Assembly (NCBI GenBank): GCA_902527105.1
Contig: CABZNT010000005.1
Span: forward strand, 1 to 64,000
Direction: 5' to 3'
Origin: an uncultured Prochlorococcus sp.
GTDB lineage: Bacteria; Cyanobacteriota; Cyanobacteriia; PCC-6307; Cyanobiaceae
DNA length: 64,000 nt
Shown here: piece after piece, positions 50,194 through 59,641 of the stretch
How positions within the stretch are numbered: the first letter of the stretch is position 1
How the letters are laid out: each line of letters opens with the position of its first letter
Translations under genes and position numbers: made by a program
Notes under the pieces: model-generated
Told to the model about the DNA's origin: nothing
The model's input: only the letters and a program-made list of their open reading frames with translations
Database searches by the model: none

Positions 50194-52179
50194 ATGCAAT
50201 CAAGTACAAATTCAACTGTAAATAGATCTACTCATGATTCATCTGGATCTAAAAGTAATACGCCAGCTCTACGAGTAATACCTCTTGGAGGACTACATGA
50301 AATAGGAAAAAACACTTGCGTTTTTGAATATGGTGATGAATTAATGCTTGTTGATGCTGGCCTAGCTTTCCCATCTGATGGTATGCATGGCGTAAACGTT
50401 GTTATGCCTGATACAACTTTTTTAAAAGAAAATCAAAGAAGAATAAAAGGAATGATTGTTACTCACGGTCATGAAGATCATATTGGAGGTATTTCTCATC
50501 ATCTAAAGCATTTTAATATTCCCATTATTTATGGCCCAAGACTGGCAATGTCAATGCTTAGAGGAAAAATGGAGGAAGCAGGGGTATCTGATAGAACAAC
50601 TATACAGACAGTAAATCCAAGAGATGTTGTAAAAGTAGGACAACATTTTTCTGTTGAATTTATTCGAAATACCCATTCTATTTGCGATAGTTTTTCTTTA
50701 GCAGTTACAACACCTGTTGGCACAATTATTTTCACGGGAGATTTTAAGTTTGATCATATGCCAGTAGATGGAGAGCAATTTGATATTGAAAGAATGGTGC
50801 ATTACGGAGAGAAGGGTGTTTTATGCATGTTCAGTGATTCTACAAATGCCGAAGTTCCAGGTTTTTGTCCTTCTGAGAAGACTATCTATCCCTCTTTAGA
50901 AAAACATATTTCAGAGGCAAAAGAACGAGTTATTCTGACCACTTTTGCTAGTTCTGTTCATAGAGTGACAATGATCTTAGAATTGGCCATGAAACATGGA
51001 AGAAAGGTCGGTTTGTTAGGTAGATCTATGATAAATGTTATTGCTAAGGCAAGAGATATTGGTTATATGAAATGCCCAGATGATTTGTTTGTTCCTATCA
51101 AGCAAATTAGAGATTTGCCAGATAGGGAGACCTTATTATTAATGACGGGAAGTCAAGGAGAACCCCTAGCAGCGTTAAGCAGAATCTCTCGTGGCGAACA
51201 TCAGCATGTTCGTCTTAAGACTACTGATACTGTAATATTTTCAGCCAGCCCAATTCCTGGTAATACTATTTCTGTTGTTAACACAATAGATAGATTAATG
51301 AAACTCGGAGCAAAGGTTGTTTATGGAAAGGGTGAGAATATTCATGTTTCTGGTCATGGTTTTCAAGAAGATCAAAAGTTAATGTTGGCACTCGCAAAAC
51401 CTAAGTTTTTTGTTCCTGTTCATGGAGAACATAGAATGCTTGTTTGTCATGGGAAGAGTGCACAAACTATGGGGGTTCCAAAGGATAATATCTTAATTAT
51501 TGAAAATGGAGATGTAGTTGAGTTAACATCTAATTCTATTCAAAAGGGTGATCCTGTAAAAGCTGGTGTTGAACTGCTTGATAACTCAAGAAATGGGATA
51601 GTAGATGCTCGAGTATTAAAGGAAAGGCAGCAATTAGCTGGTGACGGTGTAGTAACTGTTTTAGCTCCTATTAGTACAGATGGGAAGATGGTTGCGCCAC
51701 CTAGAGTTAATTTAAGAGGAGTTGTTACTACTGCAGAGCCAAGAAAAATGTCTATGTGGACAGAACGAGAAATAAGCTGGGTCTTAGAAAATAGATGGAA
51801 ACAATTATCCAGACAAACTGGGCCGAATAATTTTGAGGTAGATTGGATTGGTGTACAAAGAGAAATTGAAAATGGTTTATCGAGAAGAATGAGAAGAGAA
51901 TTACAAGTTGAACCACTTATTTTGTGTTTAGTTCAACCTGCTCCAAGTGGAACTCGTGCTTATATTCCAAAGATTACCGAAGAGCAAAATTTCTCCAATA
52001 GAAATAGAAACAATAATAATTTTCATAAAAAATCAAACAATAATCATCCTAATAGTTCAAATAACCCACAAAATACCCAAAAAAGTCCAAAAGTTTCACA
52101 GAATTCATCAGCTGAGACTGCTACAGAAGATTCATTTGAAGGTAGAACAAGAAGAAGAAGATCTGCTGTAACATCTTAA
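50194..52179 (+). CDS. rnj: Ribonuclease J
   Basis: This metallo-beta-lactamase/beta-CASP nuclease has endo- and 5'-3' exo-activity on RNA. The zinc motif is H91-G-H93-E-D95-H96. The beta-CASP part includes the Ser-Gly-His segment (VSGHGFQED) and FFVPVHGEHRML. The length of 661 exceeds the usual 550 or so, because of an N-terminal leader of about 25 residues and a C-terminal tail (about 600-661). That tail is rich in Asn/Ser/Gln and ends RTRRRRSAVTS. Cyanobacteria rely on RNase J plus RNase E for mRNA turnover. Its stop overlaps the convergent tilS by 4 bases. Confidence 0.94.
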   Translation: MQSSTNSTVNRSTHDSSGSKSNTPALRVIPLGGLHEIGKNTCVFEYGDELMLVDAGLAFPSDGMHGVNVVMPDTTFLKENQRRIKGMIVTHGHEDHIGGISHHLKHFNIPIIYGPRLAMSMLRGKMEEAGVSDRTTIQTVNPRDVVKVGQHFSVEFIRNTHSICDSFSLAVTTPVGTIIFTGDFKFDHMPVDGEQFDIERMVHYGEKGVLCMFSDSTNAEVPGFCPSEKTIYPSLEKHISEAKERVILTTFASSVHRVTMILELAMKHGRKVGLLGRSMINVIAKARDIGYMKCPDDLFVPIKQIRDLPDRETLLLMTGSQGEPLAALSRISRGEHQHVRLKTTDTVIFSASPIPGNTISVVNTIDRLMKLGAKVVYGKGENIHVSGHGFQEDQKLMLALAKPKFFVPVHGEHRMLVCHGKSAQTMGVPKDNILIIENGDVVELTSNSIQKGDPVKAGVELLDNSRNGIVDARVLKERQQLAGDGVVTVLAPISTDGKMVAPPRVNLRGVVTTAEPRKMSMWTEREISWVLENRWKQLSRQTGPNNFEVDWIGVQREIENGLSRRMRRELQVEPLILCLVQPAPSGTRAYIPKITEEQNFSNRNRNNNNFHKKSNNNHPNSSNNPQNTQKSPKVSQNSSAETATEDSFEGRTRRRRSAVTS

Positions 52180-53186
52180 CTTTTTTCAAAATTTATATAG
52201 TTTTTATCCCAAACAATTTTTAAAAACTCATGCAGATTAATTTGACCTTTATTTTTTTCATAAATTGAAGTTGCTAATTTTGTCAGATTTTTAGAACTAC
52301 ATTGCTTTGAAGATATTTCTTTTAAAAATCTATTTAAAATTGTGCACCTCGCTTCAATACACATACCATTTAGGAGATTCCTATCGATACCATTAACATC
52401 TTTACAATATAAATACGCTAGTTCACTAAGATCATTACGTTCATTGTTGTATTTGCTCATTTTTTGGGAAAAATTATTTATCCTTTCAGAACAACCAGGA
52501 TAGATGACTTCTAAAGTAGGAATAATTTTTTTTCTTACTAAATTTCTTTTTAATTTAAGATCTGAATTTGTAGGATCTTCCCAGACTGGGATCTTCATAT
52601 CATTGCAAAATTGTTTTGTATCTTCCCTACTGAAAATTAATATCGGTCTTACTAAATAAATTTGATTTTCTATTAATCTTTTACTCTCAATATTACTCAG
52701 ACCTGCAAAATTGCTTCCTCTAGATAAATTGAGGATAAATGTTTCTGCATTATCACTACTCGTGTGACCTGTTAACAAATAAATATTATGTTTTTGCTGG
52801 TTTTTATTTAATAAAGTTTTGGCTCTTTCACATAATTTTTTATATCTCCATTCTCGTGCTTTTTCTTCTGAAGAAATACTTTCCTTATTTGCTTGATCAA
52901 AAGAGAATGAAATATTTTTATCTTCGCAATAATCTTTTAATTCAAGAGCATATAGTGATGATTTTTCATGCCACTGATGATTACCATGCCAAACACTAAT
53001 AGACCAATTATGTAGTTTTTTTAGGTCATTAATTAGGGTTAATAAGGTCATTGAGTCTTGACCCCCCGAAACACTTATTAAAATATTGGATCCTTTGGGA
53101 ATTAATATTTTTTTGGTAAGAATCTCCTTATGAAGCTGATGATGCCATGATGACCAATTTTTCTGACTTAATTTTTTATCAGTCAT
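52176..53186 (-). CDS. tilS: tRNA(Ile)-lysidine synthase
   Basis: TilS adds lysine to C34 of the CAU tRNA-Ile so that it reads AUA, an essential job in an AT-rich genome. The PP-loop is SGGQDS (40-45), and SVWHGNHQWHEKS and LTGHTSSDNAETFILNLSRGS follow. At 336 residues it is the short form, lacking the extra C-terminal domain of E. coli TilS, as in many cyanobacteria. It is divergent from the Ycf23-like gene. Confidence 0.94.
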   Translation of the reverse strand: MTDKKLSQKNWSSWHHQLHKEILTKKILIPKGSNILISVSGGQDSMTLLTLINDLKKLHNWSISVWHGNHQWHEKSSLYALELKDYCEDKNISFSFDQANKESISSEEKAREWRYKKLCERAKTLLNKNQQKHNIYLLTGHTSSDNAETFILNLSRGSNFAGLSNIESKRLIENQIYLVRPILIFSREDTKQFCNDMKIPVWEDPTNSDLKLKRNLVRKKIIPTLEVIYPGCSERINNFSQKMSKYNNERNDLSELAYLYCKDVNGIDRNLLNGMCIEARCTILNRFLKEISSKQCSSKNLTKLATSIYEKNKGQINLHEFLKIVWDKNYINFEKS

Positions 53187-53223
53187 TTTGTGTTGCTCAG
53201 ATAATATTTTTTAAAAAATGCAC

Positions 53224-53238
53224 TGTTTTACTAAAACA
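53224..53238. repeat. Perfect 15-base palindrome between tilS and ycf23
   Basis: TGTTTTA-C-TAAAACA is a perfect inverted repeat around a single centre base, lying in the 85-base gap between divergent starts, 33 bases before the ycf23 start. It could be an operator or a short stem. No terminator-like T-run follows it. AT-rich spacers produce such sequences by chance fairly often. Confidence 0.4.
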
Positions 53239-53271
53239 ATGTCACAATCGGGTAATAAATTCATTAAGTAA

Positions 53272-54048
53272 ATGAGTCTGATTAATCTTTTGCCACAAAA
53301 AATCAAAGAAGAGTTAAGAAGCAAATCCTTACTCAAAGTAATTTCAGGATTGAATAATTTCGATGTTCAGTCTGTGAAAATAATTGTTGAGGCTGCTTCA
53401 TTAGGAGGTGCAGATCTTGTCGATATTGCTTGTAAACCTGAACTCGTTGATTTAGCACTTAAGAATTCAACACTACCCGTTTGCGTTAGTTCAGTAGTGC
53501 CTCGATCTTTTCAAGATTGTGTAAAAGCAGGAGCATCATTAATTGAGATAGGAAATTACGATACTTTTTATGAAAAAGGCATTAATTTTTCAGATAAAAA
53601 AGTTTTAAACATTACAAAAGAGACGAGGGATTTATTGCCTAATTTTCCTTTATCAGTAACTGTTCCTCATACTATGCCTATTGATAAACAAGTTGATCTT
53701 GCTGTAAAGCTAGTGGAAGAAGGCGTTGATATTATTCAAACAGAAGGTGGTACCAGTTCTACTCCTTACTCTCCAGGAATTCAAGGTTTTTTTGAAAAAT
53801 CAGTACCAACCCTTGCAGCTACCTATGCTATTCATCAAGAATTTAAGAAACAATCTCTGAATATACCAATTATGAGTGCTTCTGGATTAAGCCAAGTAAC
53901 TTGTCCACTAGCAATAACCTCTGGAGCCTCAGCAGTTGGCGTTGGATCTGTGGTTAATAAATTAGATGATTTAATATCAATGATTGCGGTTGTTAGGGGC
54001 TTAAAAGAATCTTTGAAAAATTCAATAATTGGAGAAAAAATTTCTTAG
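53272..54048 (+). CDS. ycf23: Ycf23 / DUF561 family TIM-barrel-like protein
   Basis: The product has 258 residues and resembles the DUF561 family, known as Ycf23 in red-algal plastids. LKVISGLNNFDVQSVKIIVEA is at the N-terminus. GGADLVDIA and SASGLSQVTCPLAITSGASAVGVGS read like phosphate-binding barrel strands. Function is not established in the family as far as I know. The small-molecule-binding barrel is an inference from the strand pattern. Confidence 0.85.
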   Translation: MSLINLLPQKIKEELRSKSLLKVISGLNNFDVQSVKIIVEAASLGGADLVDIACKPELVDLALKNSTLPVCVSSVVPRSFQDCVKAGASLIEIGNYDTFYEKGINFSDKKVLNITKETRDLLPNFPLSVTVPHTMPIDKQVDLAVKLVEEGVDIIQTEGGTSSTPYSPGIQGFFEKSVPTLAATYAIHQEFKKQSLNIPIMSASGLSQVTCPLAITSGASAVGVGSVVNKLDDLISMIAVVRGLKESLKNSIIGEKIS

Positions 54049-54074
54049 TATAGCAACATCCTTTAGCTACTAGC

Positions 54075-56117
54075 TTGATGAACAACTATAAGCTTCAAGC
54101 TCCTTACGAACCAAATGGAGATCAACCAGAAGCTATTAAAAAATTAGTTAAAGGCGTCAATAATGGTAAACAGTTTCAGACTCTTTTAGGAGCTACTGGA
54201 ACTGGTAAAACATTTACCATTGCCAATGTAATTCAACAAACAGGAAGACCAGCACTTGTTTTAGCCCATAACAAAACTTTGGCTGCACAACTATGTAACG
54301 AATTAAGGGAATTTTTTCCAAAAAATGCTGTTGAGTACTTCATTTCTTACTACGATTATTATCAACCTGAAGCTTATGTACCTGTAAGTGATACTTACAT
54401 AGCCAAAACTGCTTCAATTAATGAAGAAATAGATATGCTTAGGCATTCTGCAACACGCTCATTATTTGAAAGAAAAGATGTAATTGTAGTAGCCTCAATA
54501 AGTTGTATTTATGGTCTTGGTATACCGAGTGAGTATTTAAAAGCTGCAGTTAAATTTGAAGTGGGAAAATCAATAAATCTACGTTCTTCTTTGAGGTCTC
54601 TCGTTGAAAATCAATATACTAGAAATGATATTGAAATTACTAGAGGTAGATTCAGAATTAAAGGTGATGTCTTAGAAATCGGTCCAGCTTATGAGGATAG
54701 ATTAATTAGAGTCGAATTATTTGGTGATGAAGTCGAAGCTATTAGATATGTTGACCCTACTACAGGAGAAATCCTTGAAAGTTTGGAACAAGTTAGCGTT
54801 TACCCAGCGAAGCATTTTGTGACCCCAAAAGAAAGACTTGAGAGTGCAATAAGTGCAATTAGAAGTGAATTAAAAACTCAACTAGATAAATTTACATACG
54901 AAGGAAAATTATTAGAGGCTCAACGTCTAGAACAGCGCACAAAATATGATTTAGAAATGCTTAAAGAGGTTGGTTATTGTAATGGAGTTGAGAATTATGC
55001 TCGTCATTTATCAGGTAGGGAGGAAGGATCACCGCCAGAATGCTTAATAGATTACTTTCCTAAAGATTGGTTGTTGGTAGTTGATGAGAGTCATGTAACA
55101 TGTCCTCAACTTCATGCGATGTACAACGGTGATCAATCTAGAAAAAAAGTTTTAATAGATCATGGTTTTAGATTGCCAAGTGCTGCAGATAATAGACCTT
55201 TAAAATGTGAAGAGTTTTGGGAAAAATCAAAACAGACATTATTTATAAGTGCAACCCCTGGTCAATGGGAATTAGATCAATGTGATGGTGAATTTATTGA
55301 GCAAGTTATAAGACCAACTGGGGTATTAGACCCGTTAATTGATGTAAGACCTAGTGAAGGCCAAATAGAAGATCTGTTATCTGAAATAAGAATTCGAGCT
55401 GAAAAGAATCAAAGAGTGCTTGTGACAACACTTACTAAGAGAATGGCTGAAGATCTAACTGATTTTTTATCTGAAAATAAAGTAAGAGTTAGATATTTGC
55501 ATTCCGAAATCCATTCAATTGAAAGAATTGAAATTATTCAAGACCTTAGAATGGGCGAATATGATGTTTTGGTAGGAGTTAATTTATTAAGAGAGGGACT
55601 AGATCTTCCAGAAGTATCCTTAGTCGCCATTTTAGATGCTGATAAAGAAGGTTTTCTGAGGGCAGAAAGGTCATTGATTCAAACAATAGGAAGAGCTGCC
55701 AGACATGTTGAAGGTGTTGCCTTGCTTTATGCAGATAACTTCACAGATTCAATGAAAAGAGCAATATCTGAAACTGAAAGAAGAAGAAAAATTCAAAAAA
55801 AATACAACCAAGTCAATGGTATTACTCCAAAACCTGCAGGCAAAAAAATAGAAAATTCAATATTATCTTTTCTAGAACTTTCCAGAAAACTAGATGCTGG
55901 TGGTTTATCTAAAGATTTAATAAATATAGTTAATAACAAAACTGACGCAATTCTCAGTTCCAGTGATAATCAATGTTTGCTCGAAGAATTGCCTGACTTA
56001 ATAGAAAAGCTAGAAATTAAAATGAAAGACGCTGCAAAAGAGTTAAATTTTGAAGAAGCAGCAAATTTGAGGGATAGAATCAAAAAATTAAGACAAAAAT
56101 TGGCAAGAAATAATTAA
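54075..56117 (+). CDS. uvrB: Excinuclease ABC subunit B
   Basis: UvrB verifies DNA damage after UvrA loading and hands over to UvrC. Walker A is GATGTGKT (39-46). The beta-hairpin region contains [12 protein letters not shown], followed by [15 protein letters not shown] and the C-terminal UVR motif (about 640-675) for UvrC. Its 680 residues are full length. I see no LexA-type box in the 26 bases before its start. UV repair suits a surface-dwelling phototroph. Confidence 0.98.
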   Translation: MMNNYKLQAPYEPNGDQPEAIKKLVKGVNNGKQFQTLLGATGTGKTFTIANVIQQTGRPALVLAHNKTLAAQLCNELREFFPKNAVEYFISYYDYYQPEAYVPVSDTYIAKTASINEEIDMLRHSATRSLFERKDVIVVASISCIYGLGIPSEYLKAAVKFEVGKSINLRSSLRSLVENQYTRNDIEITRGRFRIKGDVLEIGPAYEDRLIRVELFGDEVEAIRYVDPTTGEILESLEQVSVYPAKHFVTPKERLESAISAIRSELKTQLDKFTYEGKLLEAQRLEQRTKYDLEMLKEVGYCNGVENYARHLSGREEGSPPECLIDYFPKDWLLVVDESHVTCPQLHAMYNGDQSRKKVLIDHGFRLPSAADNRPLKCEEFWEKSKQTLFISATPGQWELDQCDGEFIEQVIRPTGVLDPLIDVRPSEGQIEDLLSEIRIRAEKNQRVLVTTLTKRMAEDLTDFLSENKVRVRYLHSEIHSIERIEIIQDLRMGEYDVLVGVNLLREGLDLPEVSLVAILDADKEGFLRAERSLIQTIGRAARHVEGVALLYADNFTDSMKRAISETERRRKIQKKYNQVNGITPKPAGKKIENSILSFLELSRKLDAGGLSKDLINIVNNKTDAILSSSDNQCLLEELPDLIEKLEIKMKDAAKELNFEEAANLRDRIKKLRQKLARNN

Positions 56118-56124
56118 AAAGAAC

Positions 56125-57885
56125 TTATTTTTCTAATTCGAAATGATTATGAATAGCATTAACTGCTTTGTCACAATCTTTTTCTAAGACAATACATGAA
56201 GTCCTAATTTCACTAGTGGCAATCATTTCAATATTAATATGTTGGTCAGCCAATGCTCTAAATATTTTCCCAGCTGTTCCAACTTTAAATGCCATTCCCG
56301 CTCCTACAGTACTTACTTTGGCTATAGCGGGGCCATCTTCAATGTAAGATCCAGGTAATTTTTTTGTTAAAGACTCAAAAACTAAGTTGGCTTTTTCTCT
56401 ATCTTGTTTATTCATTGTAAGACTAATATCCTTAGTTTTTAAAGAGGAAATTCTTTCAGACTGAACGATAGTATCGAAAAGTAAATTATTTTCAGCTAAT
56501 GCTAAACATATCGATGCTGCTACACCTGGACGATCAGGCAATTTTCGAAAACTTACTTGAACTTGGTTTTTATCTAGTGCAATTCCTCTTACTTCAGGTT
56601 GATCCTGTTTTTCGTTGATTGGATTAACAAATATTTGTGTATCGGATAACTTGAATTTCTCAGCAACAAATCTAATAGCTTTTGGTATATTATTGATTTC
56701 TATTACGCAGCTGACTTTAATTTCACTAGTAGCTATTAATCTGACATTTATATTCGCTTGAGATAAAGTATCAAATAAATCAGCTGAAACACTAGGTCTA
56801 CCCATAATGCCTGCGCCTTGAATACTTAATTTAGTCATGTTTGTTTTTAAATTATATTCTCCTCCTAATTGACTAGTGATAAGGTCACATTGTTCTGCAG
56901 TCTTTTTAACTTCTAATTCACTAACAGTAAATGTAATATCGTTATTATTTCCATCATTTGTGGCTTGTATGATTAAATCTACATTAATACTTGCTTCTGA
57001 AAGTTTTTCAAATATTTGTGCAGCAATCCCAGGCCTATCAGGAATATTTGAGAGACTGAATACTGCTTGGTTTTCTAATACTTCAAGACTATTTACTGTT
57101 TTTGTTAATTCTAAGCTTCCTCTTTTTAGCGGGAGAGGTTGGATTTGACTTTCTAGGAGAGTCCCACTTGAGTCACTTTGGCTTGATTTGACTAATAATT
57201 TAATTCCATAATTGCGAGCAATTTCTACTGCTCTTGGATGCAGAACTGAAGCACCGACACTTGCAAGTTCAAGCATTTCCTCACAGCTAATTTCACCTAA
57301 GAGTTTTGCATTAGGAACAATTCTTGGATCAGTAGTAAGAACACCTGGAACGTCTGTATAAATTTCGCAAGTCTCAGCTCCTAAAGCTGTTGATAAAGCT
57401 ACTGCGGAAGTATCAGAACCACCTCTACCCAAAGTTGTAATTTCCATTGAACCCGTATGGCTTAATGATGTTCCTTGAAATCCAGCCACGACAACTACAA
57501 AACCCTGATTTATATAATTTTGGATTCTTTCTGTTTTGATATCCAGAATTCTCGCTTTTCCATGAATTGATTCAGTAATAATTCCAACCTGGCTACCGGT
57601 CATTGAAATTGCAGGTATTCCGTATTCGTTTAATGCCATTGAGAGAAGAGCTATGGTGACTTGCTCTCCAGTTGAGAGAAGCATATCCAATTCTCTTCGA
57701 TTAGGATTTTTACTAATTGATTCTGCTAAACAATTTAAATCATCTGTAGTTTGCCCCATTGCAGAGACAACTACGACAATTTCATTTCCTGCTTCTTTAC
57801 TTTGACAAATGCTGCTTGCAATATCTTGAATTTTTTTAATATCACCGACAGAAGTACCGCCAAATTTTTTTACTAGTAAAGCCAT
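56125..57885 (-). CDS. lysC: Aspartokinase with four ACT domains
   Basis: This kinase phosphorylates aspartate at the head of the lysine/threonine/methionine branch. KFGGTSVGD (7-15) is the kinase signature, and TTLGRGGSDTSAVAL the ATP/Asp site. From about residue 265 on, two pairs of ACT regulatory repeats follow (VFSLSNIPDRPGIAA, ... VSFRKLPDRPGVAAS). The doubled ACT module and 586 residues match the cyanobacterial monofunctional type that responds to both Lys and Thr; the effectors are inferred. It converges on uvrB, 7 bases apart. Confidence 0.96.
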   Translation of the reverse strand: MALLVKKFGGTSVGDIKKIQDIASSICQSKEAGNEIVVVVSAMGQTTDDLNCLAESISKNPNRRELDMLLSTGEQVTIALLSMALNEYGIPAISMTGSQVGIITESIHGKARILDIKTERIQNYINQGFVVVVAGFQGTSLSHTGSMEITTLGRGGSDTSAVALSTALGAETCEIYTDVPGVLTTDPRIVPNAKLLGEISCEEMLELASVGASVLHPRAVEIARNYGIKLLVKSSQSDSSGTLLESQIQPLPLKRGSLELTKTVNSLEVLENQAVFSLSNIPDRPGIAAQIFEKLSEASINVDLIIQATNDGNNNDITFTVSELEVKKTAEQCDLITSQLGGEYNLKTNMTKLSIQGAGIMGRPSVSADLFDTLSQANINVRLIATSEIKVSCVIEINNIPKAIRFVAEKFKLSDTQIFVNPINEKQDQPEVRGIALDKNQVQVSFRKLPDRPGVAASICLALAENNLLFDTIVQSERISSLKTKDISLTMNKQDREKANLVFESLTKKLPGSYIEDGPAIAKVSTVGAGMAFKVGTAGKIFRALADQHINIEMIATSEIRTSCIVLEKDCDKAVNAIHNHFELEK

Positions 57886-57924
57886 ATTTAAATCATAATG
57901 TAAATTATTAAACTTATAATTTGA

Positions 57925-58926
57925 TTAACTTAAATTAATTAATTTCTCTGTAAATACATTTATAGGATTATGACCTTGTTTTAGTAATGCTTCAATATCC
58001 AATAGGTTACTCATCAAATTAATTAAATATACTTGAGATACATTTTTGACTTTTCTTCGAATAAAAAAAATTCTTTTTGGATTAGAAATGCCTGCAAGAT
58101 TACAAATCTTTTCTGCATTATCGTTTCCTGAATTAACAGCTAATTTTATAATGGTATGAATTCTTATTTGACTAATTAAACCTGCATTTAGTCTTAAAGC
58201 TGGATCTCCTTTCTGTAAGGAATAATTTATTTCAATGAGGCTTTCATTAATATTTTTTTGTAAGAGAAGGTCAATGATTTTGAAAATATTGGATTGATGA
58301 TCACTAAATATTTTTTTTACATCAAAACTTTTAAGAAAAAGTTGTGAATTGGAATCACTTGATATTGCAGAAAGGTATATTTTTGCTTTGGCTAATTCAT
58401 TTATTAGTTTAAAGCTATCATTCCCAACAGAATCAATGATTAATTCAGCTGCATTTTTATCAATTTTGATATTCATTTCATTTGCTGCATCTTCTAAAAA
58501 TCTTTTTTGTCCCTCATAGTCCCATATTTCTGGTAAAGAAAATGATTTTTCTTTGGCTAAATTATTTTTAATAAGTTTTTGTAAAAATTTTGTACTCTTA
58601 AGTCTTGAGTCTGGTTTTTTTGTATTTTGTAAAATTAAATAAGTGTCTTGAGGTATGTTGTCATGAATTTTTTCAAATTTAGTTCTTAAACCCTCATTTT
58701 TTGCAGTAAAAATTGGATTATTTTTCAATATAACTATTCTGTATCCATCTCCAAAAGGAGGCGTAAGAACTTCATCAAAAGCTTTATTGATTTGCTCATC
58801 ATCATCTCCATTTAAATTAGTTACATTTATTTCTTTCCATTCTTTAGATACTTTCTTATCAATTAATTTTTGAATAAATGTATTCTGAGCATTTAGATCA
58901 TTACCCCATAATATTTGTATTGGCAT
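57925..58926 (-). CDS. holA: DNA polymerase III delta subunit
   Basis: Delta opens the sliding clamp within the clamp loader. The 333 residues start with PIQILWGNDL, typical of HolA, where a degenerate P-loop replaces the ATP site. NPIFTAKNEGLRTKFEKIHDN, then a central helical part and a collar domain ending NLLDIEALLKQGHNPINVF are visible. HolA proteins diverge strongly, so the call rests on these blocks. Partner dnaX is at 42.6 kb. It is divergent from cobH with 58 bases between. Confidence 0.85.
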   Translation of the reverse strand: MPIQILWGNDLNAQNTFIQKLIDKKVSKEWKEINVTNLNGDDDEQINKAFDEVLTPPFGDGYRIVILKNNPIFTAKNEGLRTKFEKIHDNIPQDTYLILQNTKKPDSRLKSTKFLQKLIKNNLAKEKSFSLPEIWDYEGQKRFLEDAANEMNIKIDKNAAELIIDSVGNDSFKLINELAKAKIYLSAISSDSNSQLFLKSFDVKKIFSDHQSNIFKIIDLLLQKNINESLIEINYSLQKGDPALRLNAGLISQIRIHTIIKLAVNSGNDNAEKICNLAGISNPKRIFFIRRKVKNVSQVYLINLMSNLLDIEALLKQGHNPINVFTEKLINLS

Positions 58927-58984
58927 AATCGCTCAATAAAAACCATATATTAACTATGATTACTTCTAACACAAATTAAATTTA

Positions 58985-59608
58985 ATGGTAATAGATCATC
59001 CAATTTTTTTGGAAAGCATCAGATTCATAAAATCTCATTTAGAGGCCAATGATCTAAATTATTTGGAAAAAAAAGTTTTAGAGAGATTAGTCCATACTTC
59101 AGGAGATTTTTCAGTTCAAAATCTCGTAAATTTTAGTTTAGGTGCTTGTGAAAAGGGGCTTCAGGCACTTAAAAATGGTGCTCCGATTCTAACTGATACT
59201 GATATGGCAGCAGCAGCAATAAAATCAATGGCAGAAAATACAACTAAAAATAAAGTATTCACGGCTAGTATGTGGTTTGGAAAAAATAATCATACAAAAT
59301 TAACTAAAACTGCATATGGCTTAAGTGAAGGTTGGAAGGATTTATCCGCGAATAATACTGGAAGCAAATCACCTATTGTAGTTATTGGCAGTTCCCCTAC
59401 AGCTTTAACTCATTTAATTGATATTTTAGAGAATGCAAAAGATTTACCTAGTTTAATTATCGGAATGCCCGTTGGATTTATTGGAGTAGAGAAAAGCAAA
59501 AACAAACTAATTTCTACCGATCTTCCTAGGATTGTTTTGAATTCAACTAGAGGAGGTGCTGCCATGGCAGCTGCTGCGGTTAACGCCTTGTTGAGAGAAA
59601 CTATCTAA
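58985..59608 (+). CDS. cobH: Precorrin-8X methylmutase
   Basis: CobH/CbiC moves a methyl group from C-11 to C-12 of the corrin ring, giving hydrogenobyrinate or cobyrinate. The catalytic histidine is H37 in ERLVHTSGDF. DTDMAAAAIKS, IGSSPTALTHLI and GMPVGFIGVEKSK are family blocks. It has 207 residues. Marine picocyanobacteria make pseudocobalamin. cobA, at 5038, supplies an earlier step. Confidence 0.94.
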   Translation: MVIDHPIFLESIRFIKSHLEANDLNYLEKKVLERLVHTSGDFSVQNLVNFSLGACEKGLQALKNGAPILTDTDMAAAAIKSMAENTTKNKVFTASMWFGKNNHTKLTKTAYGLSEGWKDLSANNTGSKSPIVVIGSSPTALTHLIDILENAKDLPSLIIGMPVGFIGVEKSKNKLISTDLPRIVLNSTRGGAAMAAAAVNALLRETI

Positions 59609-59641
59609 AAAGTATTTATCTAATAAAATGTCAAAAATCTA

